From contig SVIS01000004.1 in the NCBI GenBank assembly GCA_015069385.1, positions 1 to 64,000 of the forward strand: 64,000 nt of DNA. Reading direction: 5' to 3'. The DNA is from Clostridiales bacterium. GTDB taxonomy: Bacteria; Bacillota; Clostridia; Christensenellales; UBA1242. Positions 7,142 through 17,076 of this stretch are shown here, piece by piece (within the stretch, counting starts at the first letter, position 1; every line of letters starts with the position of its first letter). The notes beneath the pieces were generated by a model. The model was not told the DNA's origin. It saw only the letters and a program-made list of their open reading frames with translations, and did no database searches. Made by a program: the position numbers and the translations under genes.

Positions 7142-10100
7142 ATGAAAACTAATAAAAAATCTTTATTGTTGTTATTATTTGTTGCAATAACTGTGGGGCT
7201 TTGTGGCTCTTTCTTTATTACTGTAAATAGCAATAATGTTGTAAAAGCAGAAACAAATGTTGCAAAAATTTATAACGGTTCAAGTTGGACAAATTATACA
7301 ACTTTAGAGTCTGCAATTTCGGCAGCCTCAAGTGGTGGAACAATTGTTATGCTTGATGATTATGAAATGCAATCTTATATAACAATAAATAAAAATTTAA
7401 CTATTGTTGCACAAAAGGATTCTAAAATATCAGCCTATGATCAAAGGCGCGGACTTTTTTATGTAAGTTCAGGAAAAACATTAACCTTAGGTAGTGCAGC
7501 ATCTACATACCAAAATATATCATTAAATAATTTATATCTTGATGGAGATGCAGATGAATCATATTCAGAAGAGGCAATGATATATGTTGCTGGAACTTTA
7601 AACATGTATGATGGTGTATGTTTGCAAAACAACATTAATTATGTTAGCAACGGCGGCGGTGCAATACATGGTACGGAAACAAGCATTATAAATATTTATG
7701 GTGGTAAAATTATAAATAATAAGGCATTAAAAGGTGGCGGAATATATTCAGAAGGTGTAATAAAAATACAAAATTGTGAAATATCTAATAACGTTGCCAC
7801 AGACAGTGATGGCGGTGGTTTATATACAACAAGTGAAGTAGAGTTAATAAATTGTACAATTTCTAACAATGTAGCAGTTTCTAGCGGTGGTGGGGCATAT
7901 TTTAAATATGAGGCTTATGTAACAAATTGCACAATAACAAATAATAATGCAGGAAAATTTGCAGGTGGAATCTATGCCTATTCATGGTTAGATATATATG
8001 GTAGTACAGTATCTAAAAATGTAGCACAAAGTTACGGTGGCGGTATTTTTACTTTAGACCAATTTTATATCGATGATTGCCAAGTTACAAATAATGAAGC
8101 AGAAGATGGTGCTGGAATATGGTCAGAATATGGAGCAGTAGTAACTAATTCATCCATTTCAAAAAATACAGCAACTGGGCAATATGGGGCAGGTGGAATG
8201 TATGTTGAATACTTTTTAACTATAACAAATTCTGCAGTTTCATATAACACTGGAAATATTGGTGGAGTTAGTGTTGATGGTGAATTAACCATGGAAAGTT
8301 GTGAACTTATTGGCAATGAGTCAAAAGAAAATATTGGTGGTGGTGTATATGTATTTGGCGAGGCAACAATAACAGGCTCTTTAATATCTGGCAACATTGC
8401 AAATGGCGATGGTGGTGGAATATGTATTGAGGGTACGGCAGAAATAACAAATTCAACAATATCAAATAATTATGCAAATGATGGTGAAGGTGGTGGAATA
8501 TATGTTGAAAGCACATCAACTATAACAAATTGTATAATTTCAAATAACTCATCAAAAACTAATGGTGGTGGAATTACTGCTGGTGGCAATTTAACTTTAA
8601 CCAATTGTACATTATCAAAAAATTCAGCCGAAAATGCTGGTGGTGGAATATATACTGGTTATGATTTGTCATTAAATAATTGCACAATATCAAATAATTA
8701 TGCAAATGGTGAAGGTGGTGGAATATGGTGCGATGGTACTATATTTGAATTAACCGATTGTGTAATATCAAAAAATGAAACAACAGGCTGTGGTGGTGGT
8801 ATATTTACTTACTGTGGAGCAACAATAACTAATTGTGAAATAAATGGCAATAAAGCAGCCGTTGCAGGTGGAATATATCATCAATTTGAAATGACAATTA
8901 TAAATAGTATTATATCAGACAATGAAGCAACCTCAGGCAATGGTGGAGGAATTTTTTGTGACGATGACTTAACAATACAAAATAGCACAATAGCCAACAA
9001 TTCAGCAGCCTCAGGCAATGGTGGTGCTATATATGCGGATTATAATATAACTATAACTGATTGTGAAATTTATAACAACACCGCAGCAGTCGGAAATGGT
9101 GGAGCAATTTGCATTTTGCCGGATTATGATTGTACTATTACAAATTGTCGCATTTATAAAAATAGTGCATCAAATGGTGGTGCATTATACAATGATTGCT
9201 CTTATCCAACAATAACAAATTGTGAGTTTTTTGAAAATACAGCAAGTTCTAATGGCGGAGCAATATTTTCTAGAGGGATTGCATTAATTCAAAGTTGTAA
9301 TTTTACCAAAAATGAAACAATAAATGAATTTGGTGGTGCAATTTACAATACTGGTGAAATGGCAATAAAAGACTCATCAATATCAAATAACTGTGGTAAT
9401 GATGGTGGTGGCGCAATTTATAATGTTGGGGGACTAACATTAGAAAATTGCGAGTTGTTAAACAACAAGTCGAGTTGTGCAGGAGCAATATATGATGACG
9501 GCGGTGTAACAATAATTAATTGTACAATTAAAAATAATGAAGCAGACGATGGAAACAATATTTTTGTTGAAACTGATGGAATGTTGACTTTTGAAGGTGA
9601 AAATTTAATTGATGGAACAATAGAAACACAAGAACCTATTACAATAAATAGTGGGGCAACTTTTGCAGAAACTATAAATTTAAAAGCCACAACTCCAACA
9701 AATTTTATTTCAACTGCAATAATAACATATAAAAATGAATCAGATATTAACTTAGACAATTTTAATTTATTAAATCAAAACTATCGTTTGGCTTTAGGAA
9801 AAACTGAAGAAACAAAACTAAATGTGTATATATCAAATGAATTTATATTTACATATGACTTAAATTATGAAGCCGAGCCAATAACTCAAACATATGAATA
9901 CGGTGCAACATTAACAAAAATAAGTAATCCAACAAGAACTCATTATGTGTTTGCGGGTTGGTATACCGAAGCAGAATGTGAAACAGAATACACATTCACT
10001 ACAATGCCAGCAAACGATGTAACAGTATATGCAAAATGGGAAAAAGCAACATATACAATAACAGCAACAGCAAATGCCGGAGGAACAATAACTCCTAGTG

Positions 10101-13100
10101 GGGCAACTGGATATGAATATTTAGATTCAGCAACATACACATTTGCAGCAAATGTAGGCTATTATATATCTGAAATTAAAGTAGACAATGTAGCATTAAC
10201 ACAAAATGAATTAACTGTAGCAAAAATTAATGGCTATAAATTTACAGACATTTCAGCAAACCATACAATTTCAGTAAGTTTTTCAATAACAAAATTTACA
10301 ATCACAGTAACCCAAGCAGCAAATGGAAGCATAAGTGCGGCACAAAGTAGTTATAACTATGGCACAAATGCAAGTTTTACAATCACACCAAACGCAGGTT
10401 ATAGCATTGAATGTTTAATAATTGATGGAGCCGAATATACAACTGGAACTCTTACAGCATATACATTTACAAACATAACAGCAAATCATACAATCTCAGC
10501 AAAATTTGCAATAAATAGATATACAGTAACAGTAACTCAAGCAGCAAATGGAACCATAAGCGCAGCACAAAGCAGTTATGCATATGGAAGTGAAGCAAGT
10601 TTTACAATCACACCAAACGCAGGTTATAGCATTGAATGTTTAATAATTGATGGAACACAATATACAAATGGAATTCTTACAGCATATACATTCAAAAATA
10701 TAACAGCAAATCATACAATCTCAGCAAAATTTGTAATAAATAAATACACAATCACAGTAACCCAAGCAGCAAATGGCAGCATAAGTGCAGCACAAAGTAG
10801 TTATAACTATGGCACAAATGCAAGTTTTACAATCACACCAAACGCAGGTTATAGCATTGAATGTTTAATAATTGATGGAGCCGAATATACAACCGGAACT
10901 CTTACAGCATATACATTTACAAACATAACAGCAAATCATACAATCTCGGCAAAATTTACTGCGGAATCAACAACAACATACACAGTAAAACACTGGCAAG
11001 AAAGTTTAACTCAAACCGGAGCAACAAAGATTGGTGAAAAGTATTATGTAGAAGTTGAAACAGAAACCAAAACAGGAACAACAGCAACTTATACTCAAGC
11101 AACAGCAAAAACATATACAGGTTTTACAGCAGAACAAATAGAACAACAAGTAATTTTAGGCAATGCAACAACTGTAGTAAATGTTCTATATGCAAGAAAC
11201 ACCTACGAAGTTGTAATATTAACCGACTCAGGTATATTATCAACAACAGGTGCTGGTGAATATAAGTATGGACAAGAAGTAACAGTAACAGCGGAAGTAA
11301 AATCAAGTTACACATGGATGGGTTGGACAAGTGCAAACTCAGGAGTAAATGATAGTACAAATAAATCATACACATTCACAATGCCAATAGGTGCGGTATG
11401 TTTAACAGCCAACACAACAATAGTTGCAACAACATATACATTAACAGCAACAGCAGGCGAGAATGGAACAATAAATCCAGCAGGAACAAGAACTGTTGAA
11501 GCAGGAGATTCAATAACATATACAATCACACCAAATGTAGGTTATGTAATAAAAGATGTAAAAGTAGACAATGTAAGTCAAGGTGTAATAAATACATATG
11601 CGTTTACAGAAATAGATAATAATCATACAATATATGTAGAATTTGAAATAATTAAATTTACAATCACAGTAACCCAAGCAGCAAATGGAACTATAAGTGC
11701 AGCACAAAGTAGTTATAACTATGGCACAAATGCAAGTTTTACAATCACACCAAACGCAGGTTATAGCATTGAATGTTTAATAATTGATGGAGCCGAATAC
11801 ACAACTGGAACACTTACAACATATACATTTACAAACATAACAGCAAATCATACAATCTCGGCAAAATTTACTGCGGAATCAACAACAACATACACAGTAA
11901 AACACTGGCAAGAAAGTTTAACCGAAACCGGAGCAACAGAGATTGCTGGAAAGTATTATGTAGAAGTTGAAACAGAAACCAAAACAGGAACAACAGCAAC
12001 TTATACTCAAGCAACAGCAAAAACATATACAGGTTTTACAGCAGAACAAATAGAACAACAAGTAATTTTAGGCAATGCAACAACTGTAGTAAATGTTCTA
12101 TATGCAAGAAACACCTACGAAGTTGTATTAGTAAACGATGGTGGGCTAGAAAGCATAACAGGTGCTGGTAAATACAAATTTGGTCAAGCAGTAACGGTAA
12201 CCGCCACATTAAAACAAGACTATTTATGGAATAAATGGGCAACTGCAAATGCATCATTAGATGATGGTTTAAGCAAAGAATACACGTTTACAATGCCAGC
12301 AGAAAATGTATGCTTAACAGCAACTACAGAAAAATATGAATTTAATGTAATAATAAATCAACCACTAAATGGAACTATAACACCAAATACAAACCAAAAA
12401 GTTGTAGGTGGGTCAAGTTTAACATTACAACTACACGCTAATGCAGGATACACAATTCAATCGTTAATAGTAAATGGAATAGATTGTACCTCTTTAATAG
12501 TTGATAACGAATATGTAATAGAAAATATAGTAGAAAATAAAGAAGTATCAGCAACATTTGCAATATTAACATATCAAATTGTATCAAGTGCGGAAGGCAA
12601 TGGAACAATAAGTCCAGAAGGTACAATAATGTTAAACTACGGAGAAACTAAAACTTATGAATTTACACCAAGTGCTGGTTATAAGGTAAAAGATGTTAAA
12701 GTAGATAATGAAAGTAAAGGTGCATTAACATCATACACATTTGAAAGGGTTAATGCTTCACATACAGTTGTAGTAGAATACGAAGCAATCAAATTAAATG
12801 TGATTACAAATGTAGATGGACAAGGTACAATTACAAGTGCACAATCATTAACAAACATAGCATATGGAGATAGTAGGTTATTAGAAATTGAAGTTGAATC
12901 AGGTTGGGAAATCTACAAGCTTTATATCAACGGAGTGGCAGTAGAAGTACAAGACAATCAAGTAATGTTAAAAAACATAACACAAGATTTAAACGTTCAA
13001 TTGTTAGTAGTACAACCTCAAACAAACGAGGGCAATGGTGGGCTAACAGTAATATTAATAATATTATCAGTTGCAGTTGCAGCAGGAGTAGTTATATTAG

Positions 13101-13366
13101 TTTTAAAGAAACTAAAAACTCGTAGAGCACAATTAAAAGCGCAAGATATGTATGATGAAAAATTAGAAAAATTAATAAAAGAAACATCATTAAGAAAAGA
13201 AAAATTACAACAACAAAACGCAACACAAAAAGTGCAAGAAAAAACTAACACACAAGAAACTCCAAAGGTAAGTGAGACAAAACAAACAGTGCAAACAGAA
13301 CAACAAACTAAAAACGTTGCACATAAGCAACCTCCAAAATTACCACCTAAAAAACCTATGCAATAA
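7142..13366 (+). CDS. Giant surface adhesin: beta-helix, InlB-type B repeats, C-terminal membrane anchor
   Basis: A 2074-residue cell-surface protein. Residues 1-36 form a signal peptide. Residues ~60-860 hold many ~22-residue turns of the type ITNCTISNNxAxxxGGGIY, a right-handed parallel beta-helix of the polymorphic-membrane-protein/pectate-lyase kind. Residues ~900-970 are a Listeria-Bacteroides (InlB B) repeat with YVFAGWYTEAEC. Residues ~975-1960 carry divergent B-repeats, several nearly identical at DNA level, and two YTVKHWQESLT modules resembling MucBP-type repeats. A transmembrane helix at ~1965-1985 is followed by KKLKTRR and a ~90-residue charged, Gln/Pro-rich cytoplasmic tail. There is no LPxTG motif, so anchoring is by the membrane helix. 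AAGGAGAAAG precedes the ATG. It is likely an adhesin, and the ligand is unknown. Confidence 0.9.
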   Translation: MKTNKKSLLLLLFVAITVGLCGSFFITVNSNNVVKAETNVAKIYNGSSWTNYTTLESAISAASSGGTIVMLDDYEMQSYITINKNLTIVAQKDSKISAYDQRRGLFYVSSGKTLTLGSAASTYQNISLNNLYLDGDADESYSEEAMIYVAGTLNMYDGVCLQNNINYVSNGGGAIHGTETSIINIYGGKIINNKALKGGGIYSEGVIKIQNCEISNNVATDSDGGGLYTTSEVELINCTISNNVAVSSGGGAYFKYEAYVTNCTITNNNAGKFAGGIYAYSWLDIYGSTVSKNVAQSYGGGIFTLDQFYIDDCQVTNNEAEDGAGIWSEYGAVVTNSSISKNTATGQYGAGGMYVEYFLTITNSAVSYNTGNIGGVSVDGELTMESCELIGNESKENIGGGVYVFGEATITGSLISGNIANGDGGGICIEGTAEITNSTISNNYANDGEGGGIYVESTSTITNCIISNNSSKTNGGGITAGGNLTLTNCTLSKNSAENAGGGIYTGYDLSLNNCTISNNYANGEGGGIWCDGTIFELTDCVISKNETTGCGGGIFTYCGATITNCEINGNKAAVAGGIYHQFEMTIINSIISDNEATSGNGGGIFCDDDLTIQNSTIANNSAASGNGGAIYADYNITITDCEIYNNTAAVGNGGAICILPDYDCTITNCRIYKNSASNGGALYNDCSYPTITNCEFFENTASSNGGAIFSRGIALIQSCNFTKNETINEFGGAIYNTGEMAIKDSSISNNCGNDGGGAIYNVGGLTLENCELLNNKSSCAGAIYDDGGVTIINCTIKNNEADDGNNIFVETDGMLTFEGENLIDGTIETQEPITINSGATFAETINLKATTPTNFISTAIITYKNESDINLDNFNLLNQNYRLALGKTEETKLNVYISNEFIFTYDLNYEAEPITQTYEYGATLTKISNPTRTHYVFAGWYTEAECETEYTFTTMPANDVTVYAKWEKATYTITATANAGGTITPSGATGYEYLDSATYTFAANVGYYISEIKVDNVALTQNELTVAKINGYKFTDISANHTISVSFSITKFTITVTQAANGSISAAQSSYNYGTNASFTITPNAGYSIECLIIDGAEYTTGTLTAYTFTNITANHTISAKFAINRYTVTVTQAANGTISAAQSSYAYGSEASFTITPNAGYSIECLIIDGTQYTNGILTAYTFKNITANHTISAKFVINKYTITVTQAANGSISAAQSSYNYGTNASFTITPNAGYSIECLIIDGAEYTTGTLTAYTFTNITANHTISAKFTAESTTTYTVKHWQESLTQTGATKIGEKYYVEVETETKTGTTATYTQATAKTYTGFTAEQIEQQVILGNATTVVNVLYARNTYEVVILTDSGILSTTGAGEYKYGQEVTVTAEVKSSYTWMGWTSANSGVNDSTNKSYTFTMPIGAVCLTANTTIVATTYTLTATAGENGTINPAGTRTVEAGDSITYTITPNVGYVIKDVKVDNVSQGVINTYAFTEIDNNHTIYVEFEIIKFTITVTQAANGTISAAQSSYNYGTNASFTITPNAGYSIECLIIDGAEYTTGTLTTYTFTNITANHTISAKFTAESTTTYTVKHWQESLTETGATEIAGKYYVEVETETKTGTTATYTQATAKTYTGFTAEQIEQQVILGNATTVVNVLYARNTYEVVLVNDGGLESITGAGKYKFGQAVTVTATLKQDYLWNKWATANASLDDGLSKEYTFTMPAENVCLTATTEKYEFNVIINQPLNGTITPNTNQKVVGGSSLTLQLHANAGYTIQSLIVNGIDCTSLIVDNEYVIENIVENKEVSATFAILTYQIVSSAEGNGTISPEGTIMLNYGETKTYEFTPSAGYKVKDVKVDNESKGALTSYTFERVNASHTVVVEYEAIKLNVITNVDGQGTITSAQSLTNIAYGDSRLLEIEVESGWEIYKLYINGVAVEVQDNQVMLKNITQDLNVQLLVVQPQTNEGNGGLTVILIILSVAVAAGVVILVLKKLKTRRAQLKAQDMYDEKLEKLIKETSLRKEKLQQQNATQKVQEKTNTQETPKVSETKQTVQTEQQTKNVAHKQPPKLPPKKPMQ
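10745..12128 (+). repeat. Long direct repeats inside the adhesin gene (912-base period)
   Basis: About 10745-11216 recurs at about 11657-12128, shifted by 912 bases (304 codons, in frame), with only scattered differences. Further partial copies of the same B-repeat start near 10297 and 10525. Such long, near-identical in-frame repeats invite recombination that lengthens or shortens the stalk. Confidence 0.85.
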
Positions 13367-13377
13367 AAATAAAAAAC

Positions 13378-13408
13378 AAAAAAGGAAATGAACCTCATTT
13401 CCTTTTTT
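13378..13408 (+). terminator. Intrinsic terminator of the adhesin gene
   Basis: Fourteen-base stem AAAAAAGGAAATGA/TCATTTCCTTTTTT with an ACC loop. Confidence 0.9.
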
Positions 13409-13574
13409 GTATTAAAAATAATTAATAAAATAAAAAAATGTTATAGTTTTTTCAATATATGATTAATTTAAAATAATAATTTTTAAATTTAATGCAAATT
13501 TTAAACTCAATAAAAAGATACAATATACAATAACATATTTAACCAAACCTAAATAATTTTCATATAACAAGAGT

Positions 13575-14039
13575 ATGGAAAAATTAATAATAAAACCAAA
13601 TGGCTATTACGAAGGAATTATTAAAAGTTTATATGCTGGCAACGAGGGCGAAATTTTAACTTTCTTGCAAGAAATGTATCAGGCAAATCTTGTTTTTCCG
13701 TTTGAAAAGCAGCAGTACGAATTTTTGCAAAAGCTTTTTACTGATGATATTGAACATACTAAGCGACTGGCTGAAATTTTAGTGCTTATGGGTGCTGACC
13801 CAAAATTGATTAATACTCAAAATATTTGGCTTTCGGGTAAAAGCATTGATTATGTTAAAAGTTATAAGCAAATTTTATATACAAATTTAGAATTAAAAGA
13901 AAAAATTATTATAGATTACAAAACAGCACTTAATAAAATATCAGATAATAATATCAATTTAATTTTATCGTTAAACTTAGAAGATGAAATATTACATAAA
14001 AATATGATAATAAGGCAAATAGAAAAATTAAAATATTAA
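13575..14039 (+). CDS. Ferritin-like/rubrerythrin-type small protein
   Basis: A 154-residue helical protein. The segments YAGNEGEILTFLQEMYQANL and IEHTKRLAEILVLMGADPKL resemble the first two helices of ferritin-like (rubrerythrin/CotJC-related) proteins, where Glu and Glu-x-x-His residues bind a di-metal centre. EDEILHKNMI near the C-terminus could supply the last ligands. The initiating ATG at 13575 has only AAGAG upstream. The gene is alone, with a terminator at 14047. The family call rests on motif spacing only, and the ligand set is not complete enough to claim peroxidase or catalase activity. Confidence 0.55.
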   Translation: MEKLIIKPNGYYEGIIKSLYAGNEGEILTFLQEMYQANLVFPFEKQQYEFLQKLFTDDIEHTKRLAEILVLMGADPKLINTQNIWLSGKSIDYVKSYKQILYTNLELKEKIIIDYKTALNKISDNNINLILSLNLEDEILHKNMIIRQIEKLKY

Positions 14040-14046
14040 AAATATC

Positions 14047-14079
14047 AAAAAAATGGGAAATATTTCTCCCATTTTTTTG
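14047..14079 (+). terminator. Intrinsic terminator
   Basis: Stem AAATGGGA/TCCCATTT with flanking A and T runs, after the ferritin-like gene. Confidence 0.8.
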
Positions 14080-14171
14080 TTCTATATAAGATTATATTTA
14101 GGCAAAACAAAAAAATAAAAGAATAATAAACTGAAAAAAATAAAAAGATAAAAAATATGACTTAAATTTGC

Positions 14172-14199
14172 TTGACAATTGGCTGGGGGGGGGTAGAAT
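14172..14199 (+). promoter_or_regulatory. G-tract promoter, copy 1
   Basis: TTGACA (14172-14177), a 16-base spacer ending in nine G (14185-14193), then TAGAAT (14194-14199). The spacer is one base short of the 17-base optimum, so gain or loss of one G would shift promoter strength. AAAAAGGAG lies ~15-20 bases before the start. The same element precedes the genes at 31987, 37308 and 52677. Confidence 0.85.
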
Positions 14200-14232
14200 A
14201 CAAATATATCATTAAAAAGGAGAAAAATGTAA

Positions 14233-15525
14233 ATGAAGAAAAACATTAAATGGCTAATAAATGTAGCAACAATATGCTTGTGCTTGTGTGCAATAGCAAT
14301 AGGTGTATACGCAGCCAAACAAGCGTCCTTGACCGCCACCGGCACAATAGGGTTTACAGCAACTAATGTATACGCAGAAGTAAGCGGACAAACAAGTGGA
14401 GCAGCAGAAGAAGTAACATTTAATAAAATAACAATAGACTCTACAAAAACAGGTAATTCATATACAGATACAACAACATGGTCAGGGAAGAATATAGAGT
14501 TTGATGAAGAAGGAACACCAATAACATTAACTTTTACAATAACAAACTTAGCAACTGATAGAGAGGTTTATGCAAAAGTAACAAGTACAAGTAGTATAAC
14601 TAATGTTAATATGTCAATAAATGGTACAGAAGGTGCTTTAAACAGTGGGTGGTTAACTTTAGGCGCAAACACACAAGGAGCAACAAACTATACTACCGAA
14701 ATAGTAATAGTATTATCAGTAGCAAATACAGATATTTCAGTAAGTGGAAACTATGCTTTTAATCTTGAATTGAATAGCAAAAAACCAGCAACCATGGCTG
14801 ACTTAGTTAAATATGACACAACAAACAACTATTATTATATAGTTATGGGAGAATATGGGGACAACGAAGTACGTTGGAGATATATTTCAGATGTAACAAG
14901 TGGAATAGATAGTGCAACAAAATTTACGCCAAGTTCAACAAATAAACCAAACACTACAACTGGTGCAAAGGGTATGTTTATTTTAGAAACTGTTACAAAT
15001 TCAATGAAATATGCTACTGCACCATATAGTGATGGGGCTCCTGGAAAACCGCCACAATATAATCATACTACAGAGGGTTATACTGATTTAACAATAACTG
15101 ATTATGGTACAAGTGATGTAAGATCATATTTAAATAATGAAACAAATATTTTGGGTAACGATGTAGGAACAATATTTGAAACATTAGGAATAGATGCTAG
15201 CAACGAAGTATATGCAAATATACAAGCAAGGCCTATGACAGACTTTTATGATGCAGTTCCATCACAATTTGAAGGCGAAGAAGATAAATTTTGGATTTTA
15301 TCTAAATCAGAAGCAGAAACATTTTTAAATAATGACTTACCATGGTATGGAACTACTGGCGGAACAACCCACAATATTTATTGGTTGCGTACACCGCTTT
15401 CAGCACATTGGATGTGGTATGTAGCAATATGCCCTGGTGGATCGGAGGTTGTTATAGACGACTGTATGTATTATTATATACAAGATACATTAAACGTTCG
15501 CCCTACATTCATTTTAAATTTTTAA
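14233..15525 (+). CDS. DGR-family surface protein, C-type-lectin-like C-terminus without VR signature
   Basis: A 430-residue exported protein. It has a short basic N-terminus, a hydrophobic segment (~7-28), then AAKQASLTATGTIGFTA, which resembles SipW-dependent-type signals. A beta-sandwich domain (~30-180) follows. The C-terminal DUF6273-like domain (~190-430) has YWLRTP and NVRPTFIL in place of WWLRSP and GVRAAFKL. The codons between these landmarks are ordinary (about half end in C/T) and AT-rich, unlike the paralogs with DGR-type codons. The first ~110 residues are nearly identical to the gene at 37308. The start at 14233 is fixed by the alignment of four leaders. Its function is presumably surface binding. 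Confidence 0.82.
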   Translation: MKKNIKWLINVATICLCLCAIAIGVYAAKQASLTATGTIGFTATNVYAEVSGQTSGAAEEVTFNKITIDSTKTGNSYTDTTTWSGKNIEFDEEGTPITLTFTITNLATDREVYAKVTSTSSITNVNMSINGTEGALNSGWLTLGANTQGATNYTTEIVIVLSVANTDISVSGNYAFNLELNSKKPATMADLVKYDTTNNYYYIVMGEYGDNEVRWRYISDVTSGIDSATKFTPSSTNKPNTTTGAKGMFILETVTNSMKYATAPYSDGAPGKPPQYNHTTEGYTDLTITDYGTSDVRSYLNNETNILGNDVGTIFETLGIDASNEVYANIQARPMTDFYDAVPSQFEGEEDKFWILSKSEAETFLNNDLPWYGTTGGTTHNIYWLRTPLSAHWMWYVAICPGGSEVVIDDCMYYYIQDTLNVRPTFILNF

Positions 15526-15537
15526 TTTAATTTTAAA

Positions 15538-15574
15538 ATACAGCCCTAATGAGTCACTCATTAAGGCTGTTTTA
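15538..15574 (+). terminator. Intrinsic terminator
   Basis: Stem around TAATGAG/CTCATTA with outer AGCC/GGCT and a T run. Confidence 0.8.
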
Positions 15575-15660
15575 ATTAAATAATATTTTTAGTTTTTGTT
15601 TTTTAATATTTTGCCATGTTACGGTAAATTGTTTAATATTAAAAACATGCTTGTTTTTTA

Positions 15661-16719
15661 TTAAATATCTCTTTCGCCTTTTATTCCATCAGCAAAACCG
15701 CAAGGTGCTTTACATTTAAAATCTGGGAATGTGCAACGGCTACCTTTTGCATACTGGCTTAAAAGTTTTGCAAGTTCAGTATCTTTTGTTTCTTCAATAT
15801 ATTTTTTAAGTAAGTTTTTTGTTTTGTCATTAATTTCAAGTTGAGCACAACTGCAAAGACGCTCTTTAAGTTTTAATATAAAGTGTTCAGAAAGGCCACG
15901 TTCATTAATTTTAGCAATTGTTCCTTGTGGTATGTTTTTTGCAACAGAATGTATATCTTCTTGCCATTCGTTTTTAAGTTGTTCATCACTACGTAAAATT
16001 TTTGGAGTAAAAAATTTATCAGTATATAATTTATTTACTTCGTAGAAAAGTGTTCTGTGCCTTTGCGCTTGTGCTAAATATGCAAGGCTTGCTTCGTAAT
16101 TGGTTGAATAAACTGTATCATAAATTGCATTATGTTCTTTGCCAATTTTAAATAAACTTAAACTTCTAAATTTTCCATCATCCATAAGCCTTTCATCAAG
16201 TAAATTATTTTCTTTAGCAAAAGAAATAAATTGTTCAAACGAATCAAATATAGGGGTATAAGGAGAGTTTGAATTTTCTAATTCATCTGACATCCATTTG
16301 CATAAATAGTTTAATTGGCGGTAAGAAATAGTATGTTCCATTGTTGTTAAGGTTTTAACAGAAATTAAATACCTTGCATTTTCTTGAGCAAGTTTTTGCA
16401 CTTTGGCATCACTCATAAAACCTGTAGAATCGGGGTATCTTTCTCTAATTTTCTTTTTAAAAATTTCAACCCATTTATCATATAGTTTTTGTTCTTCAGG
16501 GCTAGGATTCATTTTTGTATATCTAGCAGATTTTTCTGATGTAACATAAACATGTTCATTATTTAATACCATTGCAAAAAGTTTTGGAATGTTTTCTAAA
16601 TTTAATGTTATGTAACCATGTTCAAAAACACTATGATGACCACTGCCCATTGTTTGTTCAATTCTTCTAAGTGTTTTAACATTGTCTTCTGAAACTAATT
16701 CATCAAAAGTTTTTGGCAT
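15661..16719 (-). CDS. thyX: Flavin-dependent thymidylate synthase (ThyX-like), main body of a frameshifted gene
   Basis: A 352-residue reading frame with ThyX features: GSGHHSVFEHGYITL near residue 27 (the GHxSxxEH segment) and AQRHRTLFYEV, a divergent RHR flavin/dUMP motif. ThyX makes dTMP from dUMP using FAD and methylenetetrahydrofolate. The frame begins at an internal Met (CYMPKTFDEL). The true N-terminus lies upstream in another frame (see 16717-16814). This is a long ThyX variant with an extended C-terminus ending in a cysteine-containing tail (CTFPDFKCKAPCGF). Whether the locus makes an active enzyme depends on whether the frameshift is real. Confidence 0.82.
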   Translation of the reverse strand: MPKTFDELVSEDNVKTLRRIEQTMGSGHHSVFEHGYITLNLENIPKLFAMVLNNEHVYVTSEKSARYTKMNPSPEEQKLYDKWVEIFKKKIRERYPDSTGFMSDAKVQKLAQENARYLISVKTLTTMEHTISYRQLNYLCKWMSDELENSNSPYTPIFDSFEQFISFAKENNLLDERLMDDGKFRSLSLFKIGKEHNAIYDTVYSTNYEASLAYLAQAQRHRTLFYEVNKLYTDKFFTPKILRSDEQLKNEWQEDIHSVAKNIPQGTIAKINERGLSEHFILKLKERLCSCAQLEINDKTKNLLKKYIEETKDTELAKLLSQYAKGSRCTFPDFKCKAPCGFADGIKGERDI

Positions 16720-16814
16720 ATAGCAAACACCACCAACTTTTCCACAAAATCATCTAATTCTTCTTTACCAACTTGATAAAAAGGTTTTGTTGAAGCAACT
16801 ACTTTAAAATTCAT
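16717..16814 (-). pseudogene. thyX: N-terminal piece of thyX, out of frame by one missing A
   Basis: On the minus strand an ATG at 16814, eight bases after AAAGGAG, opens MNFKVVASTKPFYQVGKEEL ... FVEK. The frame is then lost at an AAAA run (16738-16741 on the plus strand, TTTT). One extra A would continue as VGGVCYMPKTFDEL and join the main body. The good ribosome binding site and sensible ThyX N-terminus show that the ancestral start is here. It is either a real frameshift or a homopolymer error. Confidence 0.75.
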
Positions 16815-17013
16815 AATTTTCTCCTTTAATGATTTATAATTTTCCAGTTGAAATTATACTCTAGAAATTTTAAGTTGTAAATAGGCAATTTAAAAAATAA
16901 ATATAAAAATATTAATTAATTACGAATTTTATATTAAAAATTATAAAAATGTGTTTTAATTTTTATTTTAAAGACTTTTTTTGTTTGTAAAAATAAAATG
17001 CTGTTTTTTTGTT

Positions 17014-17041
17014 TTGTTTTTTTAACAAATTAGTGTAGAAT
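17014..17041 (+). promoter_or_regulatory. Candidate secA promoter
   Basis: TTGTTT, 16 bases, TAGAAT, about 35 bases before the secA start in an otherwise featureless AT-rich 262-base gap. Confidence 0.4.
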
Positions 17042-17076
17042 TAAAAAAGAATTTTTAAACTAGAGGTATAAAACAC

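Noticed and set aside
7142-13366. Repeats in the adhesin gene as a CRISPR array
   Set aside because: The repeats are in frame, of varied length, protein-coding and lack unique spacers of uniform size.
15382-15522. C-terminal lectin segment of the gene at 14233 as a further DGR variable repeat
   Set aside because: It is homologous at protein level but AT-rich, with only half its codons NNY and no base-level match to the TR, so there is no DGR signature.
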